Positions 47,728 to 58,624 of a stretch of 64,000 bases of DNA are shown here, one piece after another; the first letter of the stretch is position 1, and each line of letters opens with the position of its first letter. The DNA is from Hirundichthys speculiger (taxonomy: Eukaryota > Chordata > Actinopteri > Beloniformes > Exocoetidae). Both the position numbers and the translations under genes were made by a program. Where the stretch lies: NCBI GenBank assembly GCA_018398805.1, contig JAGFBZ010002127.1:62001-126000 (forward strand), read 5' to 3'. The notes under the pieces are model-generated. The model was not told the DNA's origin. It did no database searches and worked only from the letters and a program-made list of their open reading frames with translations.

Positions 47728-48128
47728 AGGTGGTGTAGGTGTTGTTTGAAAAATGGTTCCAGCAATCCAACTCAAGTGAGATTTTAAAAATATACACTCC
47801 CTCCCTCCTCCCAAAGGCTCCGCCTCCTCCTCTTCAGCTCACCCCTCGAAACCACACCTTCACACGATTCAAGACTACATGAACCACAGGGAGGGAGGGG
47901 TGGGTGGGAGTGCATTGATATTTGATGGACGTATTATGCAGCCAATCAAAATAGTGATGATCACTATTTTGATTGGTCAGAGTTTTTCTGTGATTATACC
48001 CTCTAGACCGGACCAAAACATTTAGTTTTTTTGCAAACATTTTATTTCAGTGGGTGCAATGGGAATGTGAAAAGGTTTTCAGGCAATATTGTAAAAAGTG
48101 CTGCAAAAAAAGAACACCTACCCCACCT
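47728..48128. mobile_element. TTAA-flanked MITE (Kolobok- or piggyBac-like)
   Basis: A 401-bp insertion in the Tc1 element, flanked by TTAA on both sides (47724-47727 and 48129-48132). Its ends are inverted repeats: AGGTGGTGTAGGTGTT on the left and, on the other strand, AGGTGGGGTAGGTGTTC on the right. Removing it and one TTAA rejoins the Tc1 sequence without a gap (GGCTC..TTAAGTCAAGCC). It encodes nothing recognisable and contains a perfect 16-bp-arm hairpin. Confidence 0.82.
47942..47976. repeat. Perfect hairpin inside the TTAA MITE
   Basis: Arms CCAATCAAAATAGTGA and TCACTATTTTGATTGG are exact inverted copies separated by TGA only. Each arm includes a CCAAT word. Confidence 0.95.
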
Positions 48129-48622
48129 TTAAGTCAAGCCACAAAGTCTTAATTTGATTGAGATCTGAGCTTTAACTTGGCCACTCTAGAACAATCACCT
48201 TGTTGTCTTTGGACCATTTCTGTGTAGCTTTTGCTGTATGCTCGGGCTCGTTGCCTCACTGGAAAGTCAATCTTCTCCCAAGTCATAGTTCTTTTGCAGT
48301 CCACCGTAGCTCATGTCTGCCAAACATAGCATCTAGTCTGATAGCCAAAAAGTTCAATATGTGTCTCACCAGACCAAAGAAGATTTATTTTTTCATTTTT
48401 TTTTTTTTTTTTACAATTGACCTTGGAGTCTCCCACATGCCTCTGGGTAAATCCCAGGCAAGATTTCATGTGACTTTCTCCTTGCCACTCTCCCGTACAG
48501 CTTCGTCTGATGAAGCTCAGTTGTTTCATGTACAGTCATTGAAGTCACTGAAGCTCTTAACTCCTTCACAGAGGTCTCCTGGTGGCCTCCCTCACCAAAG
48601 TTCCATATTCCTTCCATAAGCA

Positions 48623-51600
48623 ATCCTCATTGATGAATTTATTACAATGAATGCATCTACATCTGATATTTTCAAATGCATGCTCTTATACATTGATGCT
48701 GTTTGTAAAACAGAGGACCATGGGGTGTTAACATAGCTTCAGGAAGTGGCAGGGGTCTTTGTAAAACAGCCTTTTAACTGCTCTCAGGGTCAAACAGGTG
48801 AGCAAGAAAATCAGCAAGCAAAGTATTGACCCACAGTTCATGTCGCCTCATGTTTCTGCTCTCTAAAAGTAATTTGGGTAATGATAAGGCTGCTTCAGTT
48901 CTTCTGACAATTCAAATTTCAACTAATGCCCCTCTCCAGTAAATATCACTTCTGGTCCCTGTTGTTTTCTAAAACTTACTTTTTAACCCCTTTTCCATCT
49001 TTTATTCACTGGGTTGTTTAAATGAAGCATATATGAAGGTTTGATCAGCATGAAAAAATGTCACACCAGGCAGTGCAGTCCACAGCTCCACTTCTCAAAT
49101 TATGAATTTTCCAACCACTCTCTCCACTTTTATCAGCTCTTTTCCACTGTCTCTTATTATCTGTGTGCTTGATTGTTTGTCAGTCATCCTACAACTTTTT
49201 CTATTGTCTCACTGGTTCCTTTTCTACTTGCTTTACCTCCCTCAGCTTGGTCCCCTGTGCTTGTGATACCTCTTGAACCCCTGCACAGTGGCTGACATCA
49301 GAGGCGACGGAGTTGACAGGGATAAAATCAATGGGTCACCTCCCATGACAATTAAAGATTTGGCATTGTCATGACTGGCTTCTGAACTGTCATAAAACAA
49401 AGAGAAAGAAGCAACAGAATTTTATTTTCTTCTTCATAGTCTCATACAAATGGGTAAAATATTGGACTGATATAATCCCTCTCTATTTCACACATTGAGA
49501 AACAAAACAGCATTACTTTTAATGTAACTAAATATAATTTTGATGAAGATTTTTTAAATCTATTCCCGAGCTTTGAAATTTCACATTTGATGAAAAGCAG
49601 TTTTCATCAAGACCACAACTGAACTAAAAATCTCTTTACTAATAACTGACAATCACAATGCCAGAGTGACAACATATGTGCATGTTTTTTTTTTTTGTTT
49701 TTTTTTTTTTTTGGTTAACATTTAAATGTGGTCAATACTCGGTGTATCAATCAGCAGTAGGTAAATTGGGATTTGGGGGTTCCTTTGTTGTGTGTGTGTA
49801 TGTACATAGGCTATACAATCAGAATAAATACTCTGTAAATCAGACAAGATAATGCATTCCTCTCATCTGCACAACAGTATTTTTTAAGAACTCTTTAAAG
49901 TCACCCTATGTAGCGATACCATTTCTGACCACACGGATCATATAGATCTGCTGCACTGACAAAAGAACCTCTGACAATGAGTGAAGACGGTCTGGCATGT
50001 CTTGTGTTAGCGCTTTGCCCTACTCAAGGTGAACTTTGTTGTGTTTCATGGGTTTTACACATGAACTCTCTTTTTTTATATACTGCCTCCACGTGGTCAG
50101 ACATGGTACTGCTGCATAGAGTGGCAGTAATAGTTATATAAATCTTAAAATGAACATTACAAAACATAAAAGATAGACTTTTACAAATCAAAATTTTCAA
50201 CGTTTCTGTGACTTAGTAATAACATTAATTTTGATCGTTTTCTTGTTCTTTTTCTTAAGAAAGCAAGTCTTGACAAACAACTATTACATAGAGACATGAA
50301 GCTACATACATTTACTAGGATCGATATCCACAGACGTATGAGTCTTTTAGTTTCCTTCTCTCTGCTTCATTCATTTCTACATATAGCTCTGAATTTAAAG
50401 ATTTTAAATTAAACATATGTACAAAACAGTAACCAGACAAGGCCCAAAAGACAAAAGAGACTTATTTAATGTTATAGCCAGGGACGGATCTTTTTAGCAT
50501 ACATCATTTACTCATGGAGAAATCCGTCCAGATATTGTGTTCAAAGCATGACTATGCTGACAGACAAGATTCATGCTTGTTTCCTTGACACTTAGTTCGT
50601 CAGATTGCTTTATGTAACAGTAAATGTAGACACCCTGCCAAAAGTATTGCATTTAAGGTACCATGTATCATATATTACATATAGCTTCAGTTTTTCTGGT
50701 GCCAGAAGTTCACTTTCCTCCTAACTGTTCTGACAACCTTGCTGTTGCTGTCCTGTCTGTATGTGCAGAGACGGTCTCCTTTTTTTTTTCACGCCATGTG
50801 AATTGTACCTTTAGAGTTGAGAGCTGTAATCCAAACACTGTTTTAAATGGAAATCAGAGATTTGCATGCTTTTATAACATCAGTTTTTTTTTCCTTATGA
50901 CCTTTCCATCCAGCTGTCAGTCTCTCTGTCATGATGAGTGGCTGGAGGTGCTGAACTCCTTGATAAAAACCAATAAAAGACAAAAGGGATTCTGTAGATC
51001 GCAGTGAAAAACTTTTGAGTTACTGCTTTGATCTTTGGCACACAACAGGTGAAGTGATGTAATGTAATTGAGGAGACATTGAGGGAAACTCGAAGATGAT
51101 GTCCATGAAAGAACAGCCGGCAAACAGCAATACCAATGATAGTAAAGCAGACGTCACTGCAGACTGAGCACATTCAGAGCAGCAAGTTATTCCTCATCGC
51201 TAATCTTATTTAAGTGAACTGTTTAAAAAATAGTGGCTCAAAGAATAATTTTTGGCACACTGACGAGCAAAGTGTTGGCTCACAGTTCAAGCTCTGACAA
51301 CGTGTAGCTTATTTAAGATATTCTTCTTGATAACATTTGAAGCCATAAGGATTTAAATTATATTATAATTTCAGTTAGTTTTTGCATTAAAACATTTGAT
51401 TGACTGGTCATTCAAAAGGTTAATCATTATGTTCTTAAAGAACTTTTCAGAGCCTTTACTATTTCACTTTTACTTGAGTAAGCAAGTTGAATCAGTACTT
51501 TTATTTTTTTCTTTTCAAAGGCAAGCGAATGAACTTTTTCAACCCCTGAAATAAATGTGTACTTTCACACATGAAATGTCTCTTCTTATTTTATTATGGG

Positions 51601-52254
51601 ATCAAAACCCCCAGTGGACAGTCCTTAAGCCACTTTTATTTTTTGAATACTATTTATTGAGCATGATGAAGGACAGCAAACCAATTTAAAATAATCCACT
51701 ATCAGGAATTTAAAAGCGGCACATTGCGGTATGTGCACATTAATTAATCCCAGGCAGTCTGTCGCTAACTAATTTAATTAAAGAGGACCAACCAGGGTTT
51801 TTTTTTTCTTTTGCAGACACTTTTCTTTCTCAGTCACCATTAACGCCGTGCACAAAGCACTGGTTTCCATCTGCTTCTGCACCTCTCAACCTCTGGTCAT
51901 GCAAGTTATTCCTCTAATCACTCCCCTGTTTTTTTTTCTTTCTTTTTTTTGTTATTTGGGAGTTTGTGTTTTGAGGGTCTTTTTTCCACTCAAAGATTAA
52001 GAGTCATGTCAGGAGCATGATATCAGTGCTTCCTGTCTCTCTGTTGATTTTTATGACATTTGCTGGAGAAAAGAAACAGGGGTGAAGGAAAACCAGATTA
52101 AAGTTAAGTGTGGCAGAACATTATCATTGTGGACTACTTTTACTATATGCCTAAAATATGTGGTCAACAACAAGTCAAATGTGCACATTCACCATCATGA
52201 AAACAATATGACCGTGTAGAACGTTTCCACCTTATGAGTGAATTAGCTTCTTTC
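48623..52254. other. No gene recognised
   Basis: 3.6 kb of AT-rich sequence. T-rich runs at 49686-49712 and 51799-51810. TTTAAAGTCACCCTATGTAG at 49896-49915 looks like a MITE end without a visible partner. The 114-codon plus-strand frame at 50663-51007 has no recognisable domain. Confidence 0.4.
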
Positions 52255-52258
52255 TTAA

Positions 52259-54758
52259 CCTGTTAACGTTCCGACGGCCCGCCCGCCAATGCGACATATC
52301 TTTGGAAAGCTAAGATATATGTGATTCAATCAATGTAAACCATTTCAGAATATAATCATAACAGCAGGTACAATCAACGCCTTTGTCACACCACAAACAA
52401 ACAAACAAGGAGTTACGAAATCAACGCAACTCACCTTATGAGCGTTATAAAAGTCGTCCGATCAAAAATATTCCCACAAAAATGGTCTGGTTAAACTCAC
52501 AAAGGTCCAGTCGATCCAATCCAGTAAAGTATTTAGTCCAAAATGCATTATTATACCAGAAAATATCCACAAAAACGCCACTGGTAGCTGGTCGGTGTTT
52601 AGTAACTTCCACGTATTCTTGGTCATAAAACTCTTTATTCTGTGTTGACATACGTGTCTGTGGTCTTAAAATGGAGGGGGTCATCTGAACTTTCGATTGA
52701 CACCTCATACAGCCATACAGCAGCTTCCCTGTCCTGTCCACAGCCTACAATAGCCAATAAGGGCCAACGTTGAAACGAAGCCATGTCCTACTTTGCTTCA
52801 GGAAAAAACCAGCCAGTTAGAATCAATCGTGCTGATGACTGATGCATTGAATAGCCAATGAAATTCTGAAAACATCGATGTGACGGTCGAGGGGGTGGAG
52901 ATAACGGGGAAACAAAGAAAGCTGTGCGTAAATGGTAATTAGATAGTCTCATGAACGTGCGTCATCACGCGCCTCAGCAGGACACCCCAGTGTGGCTTAT
53001 TTCTCAGCGTTTTTTTACTTTGGGAGCGTATTTATTGTAGAAAATGGTGAAAAGGACTGTCCAAGAAGGAAGAGGAGGAATTTGCTCGTCGTGAAAGTTA
53101 CGTGTCAGGAGAGGGGATCAGATAAGATCAGATAAGAGAGCGCATGCCTGCGCAGAAGACATTTTCTCCGTCGGAGAAGATTTTGCTCTGCATACGTAAG
53201 TATTTGACTAAATTGTGACTTATATTACAGCTTATATTATATTATTACGTGTATATTGTATCATAATTGGTAGTATTATTCATATTATTATTACGTTTTA
53301 CTGTATATTTCGACATAAACAAGTTTTACTTTGAATAAATACAAAAGCCTTTGTTTGTGTGTGGGGGGAGGAGTATGTGTGAGTTGTTTGTTGGGGTGTG
53401 TGTGTGTGGGGGGGGGGGGGGGGGGTTCATTGTGTAAAGTAGTACAATACAGAAAAGATGGAAAGTTTTGTAAATGACTTATTTCTTTATTTTCACATAA
53501 TGGGCATTCATCTGAGGATTCAGATGTGGACTGGGAGCCAGTCAGAAAGTGGTCACATAGAGGGTCAAAGGTGCAGATGGACATTGGCAGATGAAGGACA
53601 TCTCAGTTCCACCAGCTGTGAAGGAGTACAGCCGGTATGTGCTGTATATTCAACTGTGTATTCATTTTGAAATGAAACAATTTTTGTGTTGCACATATTT
53701 ATGTTTTTGTATATATTTTTTTCATTGTTGTTCCAGGTGTATGGGTGGAGAGGAGAGATCCCTCTGCACCAGAAGGCATTCTGGGAGACCCTCACCGAGC
53801 AGCTGGCAGAAGCAGGGTCTTCCTCCACAGCCAGACCTGTCCCACCTCCTGCTCCGTGTGGAGCACATCACATACTGGTTTTTATCAGTGGGCAGAGGAC
53901 TACTGGTAGGCTGAAGTGCAGGCACTGTCATGCTAAAACACAGTTGAAATGCTCCTCGTGTGATGTGCCTTTGTGCTTGATACCGACTAGAGATTGCTAC
54001 AGTGACTGGCATGCTGCCAACCTGTAAATGGTTATAATTGTAAATATGTTCAAATTTGTGAATAGTTTGCTGTGTTGTAAAAGATAGTCATTTTTTTAAT
54101 ATAAATTACATTTTCCACAACAACACTTGTTTTGACTCTTTTTATATGCAAAATTTAGCTTTATGTTTCAGTAACTTTTTTTCAGCAATATTGATAGTGA
54201 ATCTGGATGTGGGATAGGATACCTCTAAGTGTCACCTTTCATTAGAGGCCAAGATTATGACTGTACGATGAAGCGTTCAAGAGTTATGTCCTTTTATCCG
54301 AGGTATGTGGCCATGTTTATCCAGGTGCCATTTTGGAGTCTCCAAATGGCCATTTTTGGAAACGCCTAGACATACTCTTACAAAAACGTGTGTAAAATAC
54401 TCATTTTTAGTGGTATTGTTATCAAATTTGAACTTGCACTAGGTAAGGCTTCATGCTGTGGTCCCATTGTGTTTTCCAGCTAATAAGTCACAGCTGCACT
54501 CATCTGCAGACATCTGTTTACAAAAAAAATTCAGGCGGAAATAAAAAACTTATATTTCAGTGTGTTCAAACTTAGATTACTCAATGCTAGTAGCACTTAC
54601 AGTGATTCTGACAGTTGGAGGAAAAACTTCAGAGTGTTACCTTTCAAAAGACACCAAAACCATCCATGTGCTACAAACGGTTCAAGAACAGCTTTCAATT
54701 TACTTTGGGTATGCCTTGGATAGGCGTTTTATGCAAATTATACAGGAATGTTAAGGGG
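52259..54758 (+). mobile_element. piggyBac transposon, both ends present, internally deleted
   Basis: A 2500-bp element flanked by TTAA on both sides (52255-52258 and 54759-54762). Termini are CCTGTTAACGTTCC on the left and, on the other strand, CCCCTTAACATTCC on the right (11 of 14), fitting piggyBac ends. The plus strand keeps parts of a transposase: an acidic segment, a short piece of the core and the Cys-rich C-terminal domain. The catalytic core with its aspartates is missing. A run of G16-18 lies at 53408-53426. The AT-rich 3' half (54030-54750) is noncoding. Confidence 0.9.
53500..54027 (+). pseudogene. piggyBac transposase remnant with Cys-rich C-terminus
   Basis: Three recognisable parts in order. 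(1) An acidic stretch, GHSSEDSDVDWEPVRKW (about 53502-53550), typical of the piggyBac N-terminal region. (2) MKDISVPPAVKEYSR (53591-53634), directly followed by GTATGT; the next AG at 53735-53736 resumes with CMGG, so VKEYSR|CMGG reproduces the family's conserved VKEYN.YMGGVD across a plausible intron. (3) In another frame EIPLHQKAFWETLTEQLAEA, then a C-terminal zinc-binding domain: LKCRHCHAKTQ, LKCSSCDVPLC and a final CYSDWH, ending at 54027. The catalytic core before part 2 and the segment between MGG and GEIPL are deleted. The cysteine spacing (CxxC, CxxC, C, C...H) is intact, so the end-binding domain is the best-preserved part. Confidence 0.85.
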
Positions 54759-54867
54759 TTAAAAACACGTGTTGGGCCACCATGTGTTACTCAAAGACTA
54801 CCTGGTTTTCTGAGACAAAGAACCTCAAAAGGACTCAATCCCCAACATGCTTTGCAACATTTTATTG

Positions 54868-54965
54868 TTTTACAATTCAATTCAATTTTATTTTATTTGT
54901 ATAGCATCTGTTAGAATGTCAATTGTCTCTAAAAAGCGTGATGTGGCCTCAGTTGAACCCCTGAG
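54868..54965 (-). mobile_element. LINE 3' tail, third copy (minus)
   Basis: Read on the minus strand: TCTCAGGGGTTCAACTGAGG, a degraded AAGCGC segment, TTTAGAGACAATTGACATTC and GATGCTATACAAATAAAAT with a short GAATT tail. It is the same family as 13145-13626 and 26692-27123 but truncated to about 100 bp. Confidence 0.75.
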
Positions 54966-55079
54966 AAAATAGCAGAGATCGTCTTAAACGGCTTGATCAC
55001 GAGTTAAGCCATAGACGACCAGAGCATGTTTACTGGGAGGACACTAACTATCTGGGCAAGTTCACTTTCTACACAAACT

Positions 55080-55163
55080 AGTGCAGTTCATAGTTCACAG
55101 AAATTAAAATGAACTAGTTCAGTTCATAGTTCACAGAAATTAAAATGAACTAGTTCAGTTCAT
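55080..55163. repeat. 36-bp tandem duplication
   Basis: Two near-perfect 36-bp units (55080-55115, 55116-55151) plus the start of a third. Each contains CAGTTCATAGTTCACAGAAA and ends TGAACT. Confidence 0.9.
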
Positions 55164-55424
55164 CATTTCAAAACAATGAAGTAATTAGTTCATTTTTAAT
55201 TATTTTTTCTTATTCTTTTTTAATGTTGCTGCGAGCAATTACGGTAATTGTCAAAATGATTGCCACTGCCCATATACTACACCACCACAAATGGCAATTA
55301 TTTTATCCATTTTATCTGTTAAAAAATAGGTCCAATTCTGAATCTTGATCCAACCAGGGTTCACATTAGCGTTGAAGGGACAGCTCATGTAAAACTGTAA
55401 TTTCCCTTTCAGCTTCTCTCTACA

Positions 55425-55790
55425 GCAGCCGTTCCCAAACTTCAGAATACCAAGGCCCAATCTGAAATGTGAAAAATATACGCGGTCCACCCAAACCTTT
55501 AATCACAACTGTGATCAACATACATGACTAGGAACCATGATCTGATATTAATGTGAGGGGTCAACAAATAGGTGACACTTTTCATATTAAGTTAAAATGA
55601 CAATAACTTAACTGGTTTGTTTTATTTCATCTTAGTGTTCTTTTATTTATTATTTCATGAATATTTTATAATACTAAAATGTGTTATTAAAAACACATTT
55701 TAAAAAGATTGATGATTTAAAACATATTTAATGACCTCTCACCGCCCACCTGTAGTACCCCCACGGACCACTAGCCACTAGTGATTTCTA
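55425..55790. mobile_element. Possible hAT-like MITE, degraded
   Basis: Left end CAGCAGCCGTTCCCAAACTT resembles the CAG.GGTTCCCAAAC terminus of hAT MITEs, and the right part has TACCCCCACGGACCACTAG as in related elements. The interior is AT-rich and noncoding. The right terminus and target duplication are not clean, so boundaries are approximate. Confidence 0.35.
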
Positions 55791-55891
55791 GCTTAGAATA
55801 CAACAACAATATAGCTGATAAATTGAGTATTATTTTGTTTATGTTTGTTGCAGACATCTCTCTGTCTCTCACTACTTTTCATACATTTAAG

Positions 55892-57037
55892 GTTTCCCAA
55901 AGATCGGGTTTTAAGGAGGGAGTGGGAACTTGCAGTGAGAAGAGATGGTTTTGTGGCAACCAAAAGGTCCTTGCTATGCAGCAAACATTTCAAGGCGAAT
56001 GACTTCGACAGAACTGGGCAAATTGTCCAGTTGAGACATGGTGTCAAACCATCTGTCTTTAACTTTCCATCTCATTTACAAAAGGTATGCATCATTTGGA
56101 ATAAATTACAGTACACTTGATGATGCCAAACATTTTTTTTAAATGTTGTATTCTTACATTTTAGCAAGAACCATCAAGGAAGACCGCAACTTCAAGGAAA
56201 GCAGAGGAAAGCCTTCCAGTACACTTGCCTGAGCCTTTCCTTGAAGCTGAACATCATTGTAATGTTGTGAGTATTTGCATGTAATATTTTTCATACTCAA
56301 AAGAGCAGCAAGGCTCTGGTCAAATCAAAACCTCTATCGCATTTCCATCCCTTTTCCCATCAGGACCACAATTATGCTTTGCCTGCTTCTCCCACTGCTT
56401 TAAAGGCCAGACTTCGTGAAGCCCTGGCTAGAGTGGAGAGTCTGGAGCGTGAGAAGAGAAACAGCATGCTCCGGGAACGACGGGCAAAGAAAAATGTTAG
56501 TGCTCTTCTTGAGGATCTGAGGGAGAAAAACCTCATAAATGAAGAGTTGAAAGAAAAGCTGGAATGCTACTCAGGTGAAATGGAAATACTCTTTTGGAAA
56601 TTTATGTTTATAGTCTGTGATTAACTCTTTGTCTTCTAAGTTTATGCTTACTGAATTCAGATCTTCGCATAGACCTCCTGGCAAAGAGGGGTCATGAGTA
56701 CACCAGGGAGCAGAGGGAGTTTGCCCTCACACTACACCTTCATGGTCCAAAGGCATATAGTTTCCTGAGAGTATCAAAATCTTCCTCTCCCACATCCCCA
56801 TACATTGCAACTGTATTCTCAGTGTTGCCTGATTGATTACTGACATTCAAGTTAGTTCTGTGGCTGCAGGTGTAGCCATTGCATACATTAAAACCACTTC
56901 AATACTACAGACAATGTTTGTGAAAATGAAAATGACCAATTGAAAAGCTCACATCACACACTGTGTTGTGATACATAATGAGCTTTCTTTTATTTTTCAA
57001 AGGTGGCTGAATTCAGTGGATGCAAAGCCTGGCCTTA
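55892..57037 (+). pseudogene. THAP9/P-element-like transposase gene, N-terminal fragment
   Basis: Four exons keep one open frame through three GT-AG introns. Exon 55892-56084 is the second half of a THAP zinc finger (FPKDRVLRREWELAVRRDGF, then LLCSKHFKANDF, then HGVKPSVFNFP; CSKH supplies the later Cys and His ligands). Exon 56165-56266 is a linker. Exon 56364-56574 begins DHNYALPASPTALKARLREA and forms a charged coiled coil of about 55 residues, as in THAP9. Exon 56661-56836 reads LLAKRGHEYTREQREFALTL then HLHGPKAYSFL, the conserved block that precedes the catalytic domain in THAP9 and P transposases. Here a shift of frame near 56776 leads to a stop at 56836. A further family piece, WLNSVDAKPGL, follows an acceptor at 57001-57002 and breaks off at a minisatellite. 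The exon with the first two zinc ligands and all catalytic exons are missing. It is more likely a dead transposon fragment than a host gene. Confidence 0.85.
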
Positions 57038-57052
57038 ATATATATATATATG

Positions 57053-57150
57053 TAAATACTTGTGATATTGTAAATACTTGTGATATTGTAAATACATACT
57101 TGTGATATTGTAAATACTTGTGATATTGTAAATACTTCAGATATTGTAAA
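57053..57150. repeat. 18-bp minisatellite
   Basis: About five units of TGTAAATACTTGTGATAT, one lengthened by 4 bp and the last diverged. It begins about 15 bp after the last recognisable THAP9-like exon, so it marks the 3' breakpoint. Confidence 0.9.
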
Positions 57151-58250
57151 GACCTGAACATTGAACGTTTTCTGGGTTCTATCTTTTCTTTTTGTTGTAT
57201 CTATGTCTGTCTATAATGTGTGACGTTTGTTTTGACAAACAAATCACGTGAAATTAGTTTCACAACAGCGATTTATGATCACTTTTGTGTGTGCAGAAAC
57301 GCCACTCCTCCATAGATGTAATGCATTGTCCTGGCGAGTGGTCCGTACCAAGATGGCGGACCTATAGGCACGTCACTTCAGTGGGTGGCGGCATTCGATG
57401 CGGCGTCTATGTATATATGTCTATGTTGTATCGTATCGTATCCTATCATATCGTATTGTATCAATACCAAATTTCTTCCTACTAGCTACACATATAAGCT
57501 GAGTGATTTAAAATAGTCCCTCCCCTTTATAGGATTTCACTGGCGAGCTCTCGCTGCAATTAGGTTAGCTGACTCTCACATTGATGCATGAAAAGCTGAA
57601 AATACCCCAAGTTTTGACGACAGTTACACTGTCACCACGATGCACAGAACCCACAGTTCAGTTCAGCAGCGGTTGATGTCGCCACCTTCAAAGTCTACAG
57701 AGACCAATGCTGAGGATGTCTTCAGTATGTACGTGCGAGTGGCGGGGTTAGTTTTTCAGTTAAAAACTTTAATAAAGCTTGTAACTAGGGCAGAGGGGAT
57801 TCCTCTGAGACTGCAAGGGAACCTGAGCTTCCACTGCCATTGATATAGTATAAGATATAAATGAATATAATATATTATATATTAATAATATAATATTTTA
57901 AAAAAATGATCTAATACGTACGGTTGTGTTAACATTTCATCGACTATAAATTTGTTAGAACACGTTAAACATGCAGACGAGTTGATTCAGAATCGGCTAC
58001 TTCTTCACCAGTAACGTAGTTAACTTGTCCGTACATTCCCATACCGCTTTCTGGTCAATACATTTCTCCATAAAAGCTGACAGTTTCTGGGACTGCATGG
58101 AGCATTTTTTTCATTGCTGCGAAAGTCCACAGGCATTGGCTGAAATGCCAATGTTATCCCGCCCCCCAGACTCTCAGCGTCTTTGGGAGTGAATGGAGCT
58201 GTGGGTTGGCCTTGGCTGGCCGCAGTTTTGACTGACAGGTTTCCAAGATA
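57151..58250. other. No gene recognised
   Basis: Holds a degenerate (TATCG/TATCA)n stretch at 57427-57470, preceded by CATTCGATGCGGCGTC and CTATGTATATATGTCTATG, which look like the end of an unidentified MITE. Frames of 67 and 79 codons have no recognised domain. Confidence 0.4.
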
Positions 58251-58252
58251 TA

Positions 58253-58618
58253 CAGTCATGGAAAAAATTATTAGACCACCATTTTTTCTTCACTTTCTTG
58301 TTCATTTTAATACCTGGTACCACTAAACGTCATCATGTGACTAAAACAGACAGAAAAGAAAACACTGAATGCATAAAAGCAGTGTTTTTGGCAGTACAAC
58401 GCCATAGCTATTGATGTAAAAACTTAAATGATTTAGGTTATAATCAAGAAAACCATGGAAAATGGTAAGATATCAGCTCTTAAATAAAACTCTTATGAGC
58501 AATATTTGTGGTTATCGTTATGTTTGACCATACAAATGTACCTTTAGTTGTACCAGGCATTAAAACGAACAAGAAACTGAAGAAAACAAGGGTGGTCTAA
58601 TAATTTTTTCCATGACTG
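58253..58618. mobile_element. Tc1/mariner-type MITE, copy 2
   Basis: A 366-bp element with TA at both flanks (58251-58252 and 58619-58620) and the inverted termini CAGTCATGGAAAAAATTATT. It is the reverse complement of 26316-26686 with about seven substitutions and a 5-bp gap. No protein is encoded. Confidence 0.9.
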
Positions 58619-58624
58619 TATATA

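Larger units (their letters stand above)
47340..48622 (-). pseudogene. Tc1-like element and transposase, catalytically dead
   Basis: The left terminal sequence ATTCACCCCCTTTGGATG and the CTTTAATATCAAAAAG stretch are those of a common fish Tc1 element. The minus strand encodes, in pieces, transposase: GHQETS and KLYGRVARRK (about 48590-48470), LWSGETHIELFG (about 48395-48360), FQ-stop-GNEPEHTAKATQKW, and VIVLEWPS-stop-SSDLNQIKTLW (about 48200-48140). In the family the three catalytic residues lie in SDE, HDN and PIE; here the same positions read SGE, stop-GN and QIK, so all three are lost. A 401-bp TTAA-type MITE interrupts it downstream of the Glu site. The N-terminal DNA-binding part and right inverted repeat were not recognised past 48622. 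Confidence 0.85.

Noticed and set aside
48200..48619. 139-codon plus-strand frame
   Set aside because: Antisense of the decayed Tc1 transposase on the minus strand.
49896..50110. Possible MITE (TTTAAAGTCACCCTATGTAG end)
   Set aside because: Only one end resembles a terminus; no inverted partner or target duplication was seen.
53044..53200. First exon of the piggyBac transposase (ATG at 53044, donor-like GTAAGT near 53199)
   Set aside because: The frame breaks after about 16 codons and no conserved motif is visible, so I did not annotate it as coding.
57053..57150. CRISPR-like array
   Set aside because: The 18-bp units are contiguous with no spacers. This is a minisatellite in vertebrate DNA.
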